Positions 24,016 to 33,395 of a stretch of 64,000 nucleotides of DNA are shown piece by piece (within the stretch, counting starts at the first letter, position 1; every line of letters begins with the position of its first letter). The notes beneath the pieces are model-generated. The model made no database searches, was not told the origin of the DNA, and saw only the letters and a program-made list of their open reading frames with translations. The position numbers and the translations under genes were made by a program. The DNA is from Afipia sp. 1NLS2. Its GTDB lineage: Bacteria; Pseudomonadota; Alphaproteobacteria; Rhizobiales; Xanthobacteraceae. The stretch is from positions 778,001 to 842,000 of the forward strand of contig NZ_ADVZ01000001.1 in the NCBI RefSeq assembly GCF_000178995.1. The letters run 5' to 3'.

Positions 24016-25140
24016 TCAGGTCCCCAGCCCTACATGATCGAGATACATCATGCGCAGAGCCACGCGTGCCCTGTTGGCTTCAGGATGATTGGGGTCAGCT
24101 GCCTGCTCTCGCAAACGCTCGACAGCCAGCCGCACGAAGCCGACGGTGTCGATGGCATCGAGATCATCCTTGGTCGGTTCATCAATCAAACCGCTGTCAT
24201 CAACGTCGAGATGATGGAGCCGCGCTTCCCAGGATTTCAGTGCACGTTCGAAGCGATGGCGCTCTGCCAGGCTGATGCTGCCGGTCAAATCAAGGGAGAC
24301 GACACATCGGCGGTGTTCATCCGTGAGGGCGTCGAGAGCGTCCAATGCTGCAGTGCAAGTGCCGTCGACAAGCTCGACTTCGCGATGAACCCAGCAATAG
24401 TGCCCGATAGCGAGCTTTTCGACCTGTTCGGGTGCGCGCGGGGTCGCAATCTCGACAAGGTGCACAAATCCGGAATCGTTCGCCTTGTGCCGATCAGACT
24501 CCGGCGATCCAGAATACCAAGTCCGCGGCGCAATCTTCAGAGCCCCGTGCCAATCGCCCAAAGCGAGGTAATCGAGTCCGGCTCGTTCGGCACGCTCTCC
24601 CGGGATTTCGTTTCCTGCCTCCGCGACACCTGGAAGACGGCCGGCGACGCTGCCATGGGCGAGCCCGATCCGGCGACACCCGTCGGGCGTGACAGCAGCG
24701 TCAAACCATTCCGTCTGGTCAATGGATTCTCGCCGTCGGCGCAGCGGTGCCGGGAGAACGATGGCGGCGCCGTTCCAACGATCGATGGGAAGCGGCTGAT
24801 CGGCAATAATGATGTTCTGCGGTAAATCCATCTCCTTCATGCGCGTCCATACGCTGTGAGCGATGGCGGCGTCATGATTACCCGGGAGGAATACCCAGGC
24901 TCCAGCAAACGGCTCCAGTGCTTCAATTGTCCTGACAATTGTGCGGTCCGAGACTTCATTGCTATCGAAGGCGTCCCCGGCCACGAGGACCGCATCGACG
25001 TTGCGTTCATTCGCAAGCTCTGCGATGCGGCGTGCTGTCCGGATACGTTGGAGACGCAGTTCGACGCCTGGATCCCCCACGACATTCCCGAAGGGCTTCC
25101 CGATCTGCCAGTCTGCGGTGTGGATGAAGCGGAACGCCAT
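24016..25140 (-). CDS. Mre11/SbcD-like nuclease (YhaO-type metallophosphoesterase)
   Basis: 374 residues from ATG 25140 (MAFRFIHTADWQIGKPF). Calcineurin-like phosphoesterase motifs in order: HTADWQIG (Asp, His), VAGDAFDSNEV, LPGNHDA, LAHGSV and LGDWHGAL. The C-terminal 130 residues form a separate domain (capping or partner binding). It is coupled to the SMC-like gene downstream. The pair resembles Mre11-Rad50 and the bacterial YhaO-YhaN pair; such nucleases trim or degrade double-strand ends with Mn2+. Confidence 0.87.
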   Translation of the reverse strand: MAFRFIHTADWQIGKPFGNVVGDPGVELRLQRIRTARRIAELANERNVDAVLVAGDAFDSNEVSDRTIVRTIEALEPFAGAWVFLPGNHDAAIAHSVWTRMKEMDLPQNIIIADQPLPIDRWNGAAIVLPAPLRRRRESIDQTEWFDAAVTPDGCRRIGLAHGSVAGRLPGVAEAGNEIPGERAERAGLDYLALGDWHGALKIAPRTWYSGSPESDRHKANDSGFVHLVEIATPRAPEQVEKLAIGHYCWVHREVELVDGTCTAALDALDALTDEHRRCVVSLDLTGSISLAERHRFERALKSWEARLHHLDVDDSGLIDEPTKDDLDAIDTVGFVRLAVERLREQAADPNHPEANRARVALRMMYLDHVGLGT

Positions 25141-25251
25141 GGTGAAATCCAATATCGTCGACAGGAGACGTTCTACCTGCAAGAAGACGTAGCACGGTCG
25201 GCAGTAACCGTCGCTGACCTTATTCGACTTGAGACGCAGATCCGTGCAGTT

Positions 25252-25800
25252 TCAACACGACGACAGCTGCTCATTAGAGACTATGGGCGATCGATCGGCC
25301 CCGCATTGCATGCGTATTTGCTCAAGTATCGTTGGTCGCGTGGACCGCCAAGGATCACCGCGACACGCACGCCATGCCGGGAGTGTCATTCGGTGCTCGC
25401 ATTGCATCCGAATGGCTTCCGCGTAGTTGGTATACATGAAATTGACGGAGTTTAGATCGCGCTCATCCTCTTCATTCTTGAACTCGTCAAAGGCATCGAT
25501 GAAGAATGCCAGCTGTTGCGGATCATCAAACTTGTGCCATTCGCCACGGTGCCAATGCTCGGCAAGTGCCGCATGTAGCGAATATTCTGCCTTTCGAATG
25601 TTCCAGAACGGCTTCGCCAAGATCTGATCCAGGCCGTGCGGGCACCATGTATTAGCCTCTCCGAGCAATCGGCGTTTTGGGTCCGTGGTTTTTCCGACCT
25701 TAACGAGGTTTCCTGTCCGTACCGCGTAGATCCATCCTTCATCCAACCGCGGAACGCCGAAACACGCCGGGTCCACGCGAAAGCGCTTTTTCTCTGTCAT
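25252..25800 (-). CDS. GIY-YIG-type nuclease (MUG113/T5orf172-like)
   Basis: 182 residues from ATG 25800. The core EGWIYAVRTGNLVKVGKTTDPKRRL gives the GIY/YIG-equivalent pair (WIY, VKVG) and the catalytic Arg; further on, AEYSLHAALAEHWHRGEWHKF supplies the conserved Glu/His pattern of the T5orf172/MUG113 group. The C-terminal 60 residues have two Cys-rich HRM/CxH-like stretches. It lies 111 bases upstream of the Mre11-like gene in the same direction and may be part of the same defence operon. Confidence 0.75.
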   Translation of the reverse strand: MTEKKRFRVDPACFGVPRLDEGWIYAVRTGNLVKVGKTTDPKRRLLGEANTWCPHGLDQILAKPFWNIRKAEYSLHAALAEHWHRGEWHKFDDPQQLAFFIDAFDEFKNEEDERDLNSVNFMYTNYAEAIRMQCEHRMTLPAWRACRGDPWRSTRPTILEQIRMQCGADRSPIVSNEQLSSC

Positions 25801-26151
25801 TAGATGAGCTCCTAGCTGCACCGATGCGCCGGCGAATCACCCTGAGATTATATTCACGTTCGTCCCACTCGGAGGCACCGCAGATCCGCCGTCCACACGG
25901 CGTCTACGGCGCAACAGACGATCGGCTCTCTCCGGCTATGGTCTGCGCACGAGAAGCGCGCCGGGACAGTGGATGTTGAACACCATTTGCCCGCTTTGCG
26001 AGCGGCCAGCCTTACTCGGCAACAGGTGGTGAATGGCGAGAAGCAAGGAGAACGCGCGGCTCCCCTAATCGGGCTGAAGTAAATCCAATGCCGTTATAGT
26101 ATATCGAAGAATGCACGGTATTCCGCCCGCAAGCCGCCCGGAGAGATATTG
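25801..26151. other. Divergent intergenic region between the GIY-YIG and Shedu genes
   Basis: It must hold the promoters of both genes. A 19-codon frame at 25973-26032 (MLNTICPLCERPALLG, then a stop) looks like the very start of an HNH-type protein, but is too short to list as a gene. No clear operator is visible. Confidence 0.4.
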
Positions 26152-27564
26152 ATGAAGTTAAGCTTGAGCGAAGTTCATCCGGGGTGCGTGGCAGTCACGT
26201 GCGAGGCCGATCGCGAAACTTACCGATCTTTGAACCCGGACTACTCGCCATCCGACCCGCTACCCGTCAAAGAAATTCTATGGTTCGACGCGACCAAGTC
26301 GACGATCATCATCCGCCCCATTAGCACCTACCCATCGAACCGATACTTCGAAGCCAAGTATGATCAGATCGAGGAGATCGTCCTGGAGGGCTTTGACGTG
26401 AACCTCCCGGAAGATGAAAACGGAGTACACGAAGCACTATTCTATTTGCCGACCGGCTTTATCAAAAGCATTGATGGCGGCCTAGGCTTTCCGAAAGAAT
26501 ACCATTCGATCATCGACAGCGCCGAGGAGATCGACGGCGTCACGAGCTTGGTCATCACGAAAAGGGGACCGACCCGCATCGATGAACCCTGCTTCTATCT
26601 CGCCTATCGGGAATTTGAGAAATTACGCCTTACGTTGGCGCGGATCACCCGCGGATATCAACGTGAAGGCAGGATTGATCGAGCAATTGAAGCCCACAAC
26701 GCGCTGCTGACGACATTAGACGCGCATCGGTTTCCTGCAAGACAACGTCCGCTCAAAAAGGACGCCGTATTCAAACTGCTTACCGACCGCGATCCCGCCA
26801 AGTCTGACCTTTCTAAGGGAGATCGCGCAGGCATGATCTCTGCCCTTCGGTCTAGCGCCCCCGCACTCGCGGCTGAAAAGCCGCAGGTGCTCTATGAGCT
26901 TCAACGCGACGTCGAACTCGTTAGCCTCGATGTCCTCATCGTCCGCTTTCGGGAGATGTTAGAGAAGAAATTGCCTGAGAGCGCATGGCAAGAGCTGTTC
27001 GCTTCAAACCCGTTCATCTTGTCGATGCTATTTGGCTACCCGATTGTGGAGGTCCTCGGTCAGGCCCATGTCGGAGGCACAGCTTTGACAGGGCGTAGCG
27101 GCAAGATCGCTGACTTTCTAATCAAGAGCGAGGGCACCAACAACGCGGCCCTGGTCGAGATCAAGACTCCACGGACGCTGCTGCTGGGAAAAGAGTTCCG
27201 AGGTGGGGTTTACCCGGCGTCGAACGATCTCACCGGCTCAATCGTCCAGGTCCTCGACCAGCGCTACCAATTCCAAAAGAATATCGCTCAGATTAAAGAT
27301 GCGACCGATATCTCCGATCTCGCATCCTATGCCGTTGATTGCGTCGTCGTCGCGGGAACGACGCCGGCAAGCAAGGCCGAGCAGAAATGTCTGGAACTAT
27401 TCCGTCGCAGCATGAAGGACGTGCAGATCTACACGTTCGATGAGCTTCTCCAGAAAATGGTCCGCCTGAGGGACTTTCTGGCAAGCGACGAACCATCGGC
27501 GGAAGCTTCGGAACCGCTCGGTCCTTCCTGCCTTCCGCCGCCGCCCGAGCCGATCGAGGTCTGA
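26152..27564 (+). CDS. sduA: Shedu anti-phage nuclease SduA (DUF4263)
   Basis: 470 residues; ATG 26152 with GGAGAGA upstream. The N-terminal 230 residues are a variable sensor part. The C-terminal SduA domain has WQELFASNPFILSMLFG, then the PD-(D/E)xK-type core GKIADFLIKSEG...ALVEIKTP, and RGGVYPASNDLTGSIVQVLDQRYQFQKNI, all hallmarks of Shedu. Single-gene Shedu systems protect against phages by nicking or cutting DNA. The stop at 27564 lies next to the GajB-like stop at 27566, tail to tail. The C terminus ends in a Pro-rich tail. Confidence 0.88.
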   Translation: MKLSLSEVHPGCVAVTCEADRETYRSLNPDYSPSDPLPVKEILWFDATKSTIIIRPISTYPSNRYFEAKYDQIEEIVLEGFDVNLPEDENGVHEALFYLPTGFIKSIDGGLGFPKEYHSIIDSAEEIDGVTSLVITKRGPTRIDEPCFYLAYREFEKLRLTLARITRGYQREGRIDRAIEAHNALLTTLDAHRFPARQRPLKKDAVFKLLTDRDPAKSDLSKGDRAGMISALRSSAPALAAEKPQVLYELQRDVELVSLDVLIVRFREMLEKKLPESAWQELFASNPFILSMLFGYPIVEVLGQAHVGGTALTGRSGKIADFLIKSEGTNNAALVEIKTPRTLLLGKEFRGGVYPASNDLTGSIVQVLDQRYQFQKNIAQIKDATDISDLASYAVDCVVVAGTTPASKAEQKCLELFRRSMKDVQIYTFDELLQKMVRLRDFLASDEPSAEASEPLGPSCLPPPPEPIEV

Positions 27565-27565
27565 T

Positions 27566-29083
27566 TTAGATCGCCAGCAGCGGGCTCGGCGCATTGCGGG
27601 AGACGACAAGCAACAGGCGGTCTTTCGCGCGGCTGAGGGCGACGTAGAGAAGGCAACGCGCCTCGAACTTGTCCGGGAATGTCTTGGCATCGCAGGGCAT
27701 GATGATGACGCTGCCGCACTCGAGACCTTTTGCCTTGTGCACGGTGCTAATCGCTCTTTCCGGAGGCTTCGGCCGCGCGTAGGTGCGTCGATGCGTGATC
27801 TCCATCAACCCGTCGTCGATGGTGTCGAAGGCGCCGAGCCGGATCGCGTCCCAGAACTCCTTGTGGCAATCCATTTCGATATCGGAGAAGTCGCTATTGG
27901 ACTGCTTCAACTCCGAAAGGCGGCGAAGCATCTTGGCGACGCCCCTGTGATCGGGTTCGGCCAGCAAATACCGCGCGAGTTCCTGGATCAGGGCGGGCTT
28001 GCCTCTGCTCCTTGCAGAACAGCCTTCACGGACTTCCTTCTCGAACCGATCGCCAAAGGCCGACGGGCTGAATCCCTTGCCGATCTCATTCATGAATACC
28101 ACGACCGCGGCGGCGAGAGCGGAGACATCGCCATTACCGACGCGTGCAGCGTCGACCAGCGCTTCCAGCGCGGACCGCGTGTGGCCTTCCCAAAGGAGGA
28201 TCCGCCGATTGAAAAACCCGCGAAACGAGCGGGCGGTTTCATTATAATGCGTGAGGACGAGGAGTGACGATTGCGCCTTCTCGAAGGTGTCAATCGCCCT
28301 CCGATCCGCAGATGAAAGCTGATATTCGAGATTTTTCCGGGCCTGATTTTCAGCAAACACCACGCTGACGCTCGCCGGCAAACCGCTGCGCAGATCCACC
28401 TTACCGCCCGTCTTCAGCGCGTCGCGGGCGCGCAAGGTCCATTTGCCGAGTTCCGGGCAGCCGGACTTCCATCGGTGTGGTGTGTCGAGTTGCTCGAAGG
28501 CGTGCGCTTGCTGCGTGAGTGCTGTCCAGTCGCAAGCGGGGTTCGATCCGACGAGTGGCTTGTCCTTATAGATGCGCTGCATGGGATCGGCGAACACGCG
28601 AAGACGCGCGCCCTGCTCCAGTAATGACATCCCGATCGCATGCTGATCGCCGCTGCAATCCTGATGCTCGTCGCAGATCACAACTGGATAGCGCCTCGCC
28701 AGCGAAGCTGCGATCATCGGATATCGTTTGAGGAGCCCCGCGACCTTCAGGGCCATATGAGCGTAACCTTCCTTATTCTGCCTTGCCCAAGTCGATGCGT
28801 CGGCCGGAAGTCCGAGACCGCCGTGATAGGCCGTCGCGATGTGAGCGATGAGGCTGTCTATCGTGCGAATCTCGACGCGCGATCCTCCGCCCCTTGTCCG
28901 CTCGGCGAAGACGGAACAGGCAGCATGGGTGTGCGTCAGGATGAGGAGACGGCCATTGCGGGACGCCGCAATCTCGCGGGCGTAATCGGCGCCTTGGTGA
29001 GTCTTACCGCACCCGCCCGGCGCCTCGATGACGACGAGCGGAGCGTCAGATCGTAGCGACGCGTGGACCGTCTCATCACTCAC
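27566..29083 (-). CDS. gajB: Gabija GajB-like UvrD/REP-family helicase
   Basis: 505 residues, short for UvrD as GajB proteins are. Walker A APGGCGKTHQ (residues 21-30), ILTHTHAACSVFAERT (motif Ia), VICDEHQDCSGDQ (Walker B), FADPMQRIY (motif III), and the C-terminal STVHKAKGLECGSVII and LYVALSRAKDRLLLVVS (motifs V-VI). The start overlaps the ATPase-TOPRIM gene by 4 bases (ATGA). In Gabija, GajB is proposed to sense or unwind DNA with the GajA nuclease; that function is assumed here from gene pairing. Confidence 0.85.
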   Translation of the reverse strand: MSDETVHASLRSDAPLVVIEAPGGCGKTHQGADYAREIAASRNGRLLILTHTHAACSVFAERTRGGGSRVEIRTIDSLIAHIATAYHGGLGLPADASTWARQNKEGYAHMALKVAGLLKRYPMIAASLARRYPVVICDEHQDCSGDQHAIGMSLLEQGARLRVFADPMQRIYKDKPLVGSNPACDWTALTQQAHAFEQLDTPHRWKSGCPELGKWTLRARDALKTGGKVDLRSGLPASVSVVFAENQARKNLEYQLSSADRRAIDTFEKAQSSLLVLTHYNETARSFRGFFNRRILLWEGHTRSALEALVDAARVGNGDVSALAAAVVVFMNEIGKGFSPSAFGDRFEKEVREGCSARSRGKPALIQELARYLLAEPDHRGVAKMLRRLSELKQSNSDFSDIEMDCHKEFWDAIRLGAFDTIDDGLMEITHRRTYARPKPPERAISTVHKAKGLECGSVIIMPCDAKTFPDKFEARCLLYVALSRAKDRLLLVVSRNAPSPLLAI

Positions 29084-30846
29084 GTCGGCAGATCCGGAAT
29101 TTCCGGGAGGTCGACTGCCTTCCTGCTCGCATTACAGAATGGCAGGAGCTGCGGCTTCAGGCCTGGCCAGAGCCCGAGGCTGAAGACCTTGCCAGCAAGC
29201 TCACGTCCGCCATCCACGGATTTGAACCAGGTTCCGGCGTGAGACTTGTACTGATTTTTCTCAGCTTCCCTACCTGCCGGTACTGTACCTAAGGCCGCTT
29301 CAATAATAAGCGCCTTGAGGCCGCTGCCCGCCTTCATCTTGATGGATGCAAAGTCTTTTTCACCGATCGCAAGACGGTCCGCGAGCGTCCGAAGACGCAT
29401 GCCGGTCTTTTCGCCGCGTGGATCGGTCAGCAGCGTTTCAAGCTTGTCGTCTGGCGTCGCGCCGACGATGTTTTCCTCTATGCAGAGCGATGGCCAACGG
29501 AAAAGCAATTGGCCAAGTTTGCCGCCGAGTTTTTTCCAGCGATCCGGATGCTTGCCCCCCTCGTCGTCGGCGAAGCCCCCGAAACGCAATCCGCCTTCAG
29601 CCAGCGCTTCGAGTACCCCGAGCGTAGTCTCGTGTCCCCCACCATCACTGACGTGGATGCCATGCTGTTCCAGTGGAGCGCCGAGCGCACGTTCGAGAAG
29701 TGTGACGGTGAAGCCGACCTCCGTCGCGCCTTCGGCGACAACGGCCAGGCGCGCGAGAAAGGTTTCGGGATCAGTCTTGCGATGTTTGGCGATCTTCGTG
29801 GCATCCAGCGGGCCAATTTGGCCCATGTGGTCGACGTACCAAAGACCAGCCTTCGATGCCGCGGAGATCGCGGCGGGGCTGTGCGTCGTCACGAATACCT
29901 GCGATTTGCCCGCCTGTAGTTTTTCCACAAGCGTTCGCTGGCGATAAGGTTCAAGCCCGCGTTCGACTTCATCGACGATCATGATGGGCGCCTCGCCCTG
30001 GTTCTGCTCTGCGATGGCGAGGGCCGATAACCGCCGCGTCCCAGCCCCCCAGCTCGCAAGCGGCAATTGGATGCCGTTGCGGTCTGCAGTCAGGCCGATC
30101 AGAGACGCGATCGAAGGGCCTTGTCCGCCGGTGATGGCAAGGTCCAGACCATCCGGCAAGCTCTTCTTGTTGAAGGCCGTGTCGAGATCTTCGAGCGCCT
30201 TCTTCGCCTCCGATGTCAGTTCGTCTTTGACGTCGCTCTTCGCCAACTCGCTCGCCATGCGCGAGCGCAGCCCCTTGTCTGAGAGCAGCCGATCGAGCGC
30301 GGACCCTTGTACAAGCCTAAGATCGCGATCGTTGCGGTCGTCGCCGCTGAGGCGCACGAGTCCGATGGAGCGGCGCAGTGCGACCGGAAAAAAATCGGTT
30401 GAGCCGTCGGGCTGCACGATCTCGTAGGCGAGCTCAAGGTCTTCCGTGCCGCGCACGCGAAGTCGGTACACCGGCTCACCGGCCGGCTTGCTGTCGTCGT
30501 CCGTATTCGGGACCGACAGGTCGGCGCCGCTCCATTCCCACGGCCAGGACGGCTTGAGCTGATCATTGATGCCGCTGCCCGGCGGTAAGGACATAACCGC
30601 CTCGATGACAAAGCCGGCGTCGATATTGCGGGCATGGTAGTCGGTGTCGGAGAGGTTCGTGGCGTTGACCGGGCTGAGGAGCAGGCCGATCGCATCAAGA
30701 ATGGTCGTTTTGCCGACATCCCCGCCGCCTAGAATGACATTCACACCTCTCACGGGCGACCATGAGAGGGTCTTAACCCCGCGGAAGCGTTCGATGGAAA
30801 GTCGATAGATTGCCGGCACGGAGGGTGCGACAGCAGACGCGCTCAT
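29080..30846 (-). CDS. gajA: Gabija GajA-like OLD-family nuclease (ATPase-TOPRIM)
   Basis: 588 residues. N-terminal ABC-type ATPase with Walker A GGGDVGKT (residues 40-47), LASWGAGTRRLSALAI signature, IMIVDEVERGLEP (Walker B) and VFVTTHSPAAI. Then a TOPRIM domain with VAEGATEVGF (catalytic Glu) and GGFADDEG (acidic pair). This is the OLD/GajA layout. With the overlapping GajB-like helicase it makes a complete two-gene Gabija-type system. No signal or membrane segments. The Walker A is slightly unusual (GGGDVGKT in place of GxNxxGKS). Confidence 0.85.
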   Translation of the reverse strand: MSASAVAPSVPAIYRLSIERFRGVKTLSWSPVRGVNVILGGGDVGKTTILDAIGLLLSPVNATNLSDTDYHARNIDAGFVIEAVMSLPPGSGINDQLKPSWPWEWSGADLSVPNTDDDSKPAGEPVYRLRVRGTEDLELAYEIVQPDGSTDFFPVALRRSIGLVRLSGDDRNDRDLRLVQGSALDRLLSDKGLRSRMASELAKSDVKDELTSEAKKALEDLDTAFNKKSLPDGLDLAITGGQGPSIASLIGLTADRNGIQLPLASWGAGTRRLSALAIAEQNQGEAPIMIVDEVERGLEPYRQRTLVEKLQAGKSQVFVTTHSPAAISAASKAGLWYVDHMGQIGPLDATKIAKHRKTDPETFLARLAVVAEGATEVGFTVTLLERALGAPLEQHGIHVSDGGGHETTLGVLEALAEGGLRFGGFADDEGGKHPDRWKKLGGKLGQLLFRWPSLCIEENIVGATPDDKLETLLTDPRGEKTGMRLRTLADRLAIGEKDFASIKMKAGSGLKALIIEAALGTVPAGREAEKNQYKSHAGTWFKSVDGGRELAGKVFSLGLWPGLKPQLLPFCNASRKAVDLPEIPDLPT

Positions 30847-31130
30847 CTTGCCGCTCCCAACTGTTCTGCCACGCCTTGTAAGAGCCTCGATGCGTAGAAT
30901 CTATGCGCAACTAAACCGCACATTCGCGCAATCATCAAGCGTATGAGGCTGATCGCGCCCTCCCGTCTCAAGGTGTTCGAGCCGAGGCCAGGTGGGCATC
31001 TTCGGAGAACGAGCGCTCCGTGCAAAGCGATCAGCATCCTCGCGCCAAGGCATTGGAGGAGGCGAAGAACTTCCACGGTCAAGTTTGCCGCTTAAACGAG
31101 CTACCTCTTGAGCCTCGTGTCGCATCCTCG

Positions 31131-32168
31131 TCAGGCTTGAACGGACCGAAGTCGTTTATATCCGTAACTGAAAAAGATCTGACTTCTGCGATCCGGCATC
31201 GGGGTGGCCGACGCGTCCGGTTCGAGAATCGTGGAACAGGAGCCGTTCGCGACGTCGATCAAAACCAGGCCAACATTGGCAAGTTTGAGATTGTTGCACG
31301 CGGAGATAAAATTTCCAGCGAGCGCGCTCGGCGGCATCAAACACCAAAAGTGGGTAAAGAACGTCGATTCGAATGCGACCTGCGGGATTTTTCTTCTCAA
31401 AGCGTCCGATTGACTGGCGCCCGAGATGAAATAGCAGTCGATCGCATCTAGCTGCGGTGCCGATGGGGTCGAGAGATCACGAATGATATAGTCTGGATTC
31501 GTGTAGCCGAGTCCGACGATGGGACGAAGAATGGTTCGCTGGCCGCGCGGATAGCGATTGCCCGCCGTGAGTTCTTTTGTCTCAAGTAAAATGCGGCGAC
31601 ATGCGTCAATAAATTGCTTGGCAGCATGCTTGCCGGCGGCAATGGGTGACGCGTGGCCCGTCCCTTTGGACCGCAAGTCTCGATACTTCCCCAGAAGGTC
31701 CAGATATGTGTATCTGACGGTGCCAGCGCTATCGATGAGCTCAAGCGATTTGGCTCGGTCGAGCTGCCATATCTTGCCTAGCACCTCGATGTGGGAGAAT
31801 GGCAGCACACGTAATCCCTCCCCAACGCGAGGGGCCTTAGCTTCCACCTCGCGAAGAAACTCCAGAGCGCGGGTAAAGCGACGCAGCTGATTGTCGGTGA
31901 GCTTGCTGGTCTCAGCAGCATAGGCAATCCACGTTCTGCCGTCGGGTGCGCGGTTCGAGTTGGCTTCCAACTCGTGAAGGGCTTCGGCAACCTGCAGCCA
32001 AGGAACCTGGCGCGGGCCCGCCTCACGTAGGAAATCGAGATTGTGTGCGATGGTCATCCTACGTGGTGCTTTGTTTGACTTGAAGCGTTGATAATCCTTA
32101 CGACCAGGATTTTCCAGTCGATTAACTATGTCCAGCAGGGTTGTACCGGGTTCTTGACATAATAGCAT
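31131..32168 (-). CDS. Protein of unknown function, 345 residues
   Basis: No domain recognised. Soluble, largely helical in the first 200 residues (LRRFTRALEFLREVEAKAPR, YTYLDLLGKYRDLRSKG), then a more beta-like second half (YIIRDLSTPSAPQLDAIDCYFISG, NVGLVLIDVANGS). The start at 32168 lies inside the promoter region of the divergent DUF3846 gene; ATG 32057 is an alternative. It is placed between the Gabija-like operon and the mobilization block, so either a defence or a transfer role is possible. Confidence 0.6.
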   Translation of the reverse strand: MLLCQEPGTTLLDIVNRLENPGRKDYQRFKSNKAPRRMTIAHNLDFLREAGPRQVPWLQVAEALHELEANSNRAPDGRTWIAYAAETSKLTDNQLRRFTRALEFLREVEAKAPRVGEGLRVLPFSHIEVLGKIWQLDRAKSLELIDSAGTVRYTYLDLLGKYRDLRSKGTGHASPIAAGKHAAKQFIDACRRILLETKELTAGNRYPRGQRTILRPIVGLGYTNPDYIIRDLSTPSAPQLDAIDCYFISGASQSDALRRKIPQVAFESTFFTHFWCLMPPSALAGNFISACNNLKLANVGLVLIDVANGSCSTILEPDASATPMPDRRSQIFFSYGYKRLRSVQA

Positions 32169-32206
32169 ATTGTGCTATGTTCTTCTTAAGTTCATTAGAG
32201 GAGGTA
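32154..32206 (+). promoter_or_regulatory. Strong promoter, operator-like dyad and ribosome site for the DUF3846 gene
   Basis: TTGACA (32154-32159) and TATGTT (32176-32181) are 16 bases apart. Between and overlapping them is ATAGCA-TATTG-TGCTAT (32162-32178), a perfect 6-bp dyad. GAGGAGGT at 32199-32206 precedes the ATG at 32211. A repressor at the dyad would block this promoter and the start of the divergent gene. Confidence 0.7.
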
Positions 32207-32210
32207 TTTC

Positions 32211-32630
32211 ATGCGTGCAATTCTGATTGATCCAGCCCGCCGGATGGTCGAGCCCCACACTATCGACCACCGACTGGCGTCGCTGCAGGCGGCGGTCCAG
32301 GGCTGCATCGCCTGGGGCACAGAACTGAAGACGGGTGACGTGCTCTACGTCGACGACGAGGGCCTGTTGAAGCCCAACCCGGCGTTCTTCGCCCTAGGTA
32401 GGAACACGTTCGCGGGCCACGGACTCCTCGTCGGCCCCGAGAATCCCCTGATTACCGATGTCGTTTCCACGGTCGAACAGATCACCAGCATGGTCCGCTT
32501 CGACGTGGATGTCGATCTCGACCGGACCCTCGTCGTCAAGTCGACGACGTTCCACTCGGCGGATGAGTTCTTCGAGTACCTGAGCCGGCAGCGCAAAAGC
32601 CGACCGCTAGTAATCGTGCAGGAAGAGTGA
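32211..32630 (+). CDS. DUF3846-family protein
   Basis: 139 residues: MRAILIDPARRMVEPHTIDH, GDVLYVDDEGLLKPNPAFFALG, FAGHGLLVGPEN, the typical DUF3846 pattern. These small proteins are found in phages and conjugative elements and have no defined activity. This one is the first gene of the long plus-strand block leading to the coupling protein and relaxase, with a strong promoter and ribosome site. Confidence 0.82.
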   Translation: MRAILIDPARRMVEPHTIDHRLASLQAAVQGCIAWGTELKTGDVLYVDDEGLLKPNPAFFALGRNTFAGHGLLVGPENPLITDVVSTVEQITSMVRFDVDVDLDRTLVVKSTTFHSADEFFEYLSRQRKSRPLVIVQEE

Positions 32631-32642
32631 GTAACGCGGTTG

Positions 32643-33368
32643 ATGGACTTCAGCGAATCTACCCAGCACGACGGTGACAGCACATACGCCGACAACGGCC
32701 GGACGGATGCCCACAACGATGAGAATGTTGCGGGAAGCAACAAAATGATGCTGGCAATCGCGGAGGCCGACAACGCAATCCATCGCTGCAACGACCGCTT
32801 TCTCGGCGAGGTCGAAAAGTTCGGCGGCACGATGCCGACGGCCGGCGTGGTGGCCGGCATCTACACCGCGTATTGCGCGATCGAGGCAGCGGGCCGCCGC
32901 GAGCAATTTTTGGCTGAGCGTGGCATCAAGATTCACGGCAACACGCAGAACGAGTGCTACCCGATCTTCCGCGCCTTCACGAAGAAGGTTCATTCGTGGC
33001 TGCGCGATCGCGTCTGCAAGTACGCCACTGTCGCAGCTCTTGCTCGCTATAAGAGCGTGTCGCCCGACGACTTCCTCAACTGGTTGAAGGATCACCCAAT
33101 CGAGGAGGCTTGCGAAGAGTACCGGCGCATCAAGGCTGAGCTCGAAGAGGCGAAGCGCCGCGCGTTCATGGTCGATGCCAGCAAGGATCCCGAAAAGGCA
33201 CCGACGATCCAGGCGACGCCGATCACGCATGGGCATATCGGGCTGAAGCTCGGGGTGTTGGAGTTCGCCAAGGATGGCAGCGGCGAGTTTCGCCTGCTCG
33301 GGATCTTGCCCCACGAGCGCAATGCGGTGATGCGCATGGTCATGACGGCTGCGCGGAACGCAACGTAA
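32643..33368 (+). CDS. Unknown protein of the mobilization block
   Basis: 241 residues beginning 12 bases after the DUF3846 stop (ATG 32643). The first 35 residues are polar and disordered; the remainder is helical (MMLAIAEADNAIHRCNDRFLGEVEKFGG, GRREQFLAERGI, PIEEACEEYRRIKAELEEAKRRAF) and ends in a compact beta-like segment (GVLEFAKDGSGEFRLLGILP). No family recognised. Gene order and spacing indicate one operon with its neighbours. Confidence 0.65.
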   Translation: MDFSESTQHDGDSTYADNGRTDAHNDENVAGSNKMMLAIAEADNAIHRCNDRFLGEVEKFGGTMPTAGVVAGIYTAYCAIEAAGRREQFLAERGIKIHGNTQNECYPIFRAFTKKVHSWLRDRVCKYATVAALARYKSVSPDDFLNWLKDHPIEEACEEYRRIKAELEEAKRRAFMVDASKDPEKAPTIQATPITHGHIGLKLGVLEFAKDGSGEFRLLGILPHERNAVMRMVMTAARNAT

Positions 33369-33395
33369 ATCGACAACAAGTAAAGGAGTACAGAC

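Noticed and set aside
25973-26032. A 19-codon frame resembling the start of an HNH protein (CPLCERP)
   Set aside because: It stops at once and no continuation in other frames could be found; too little to call a gene.
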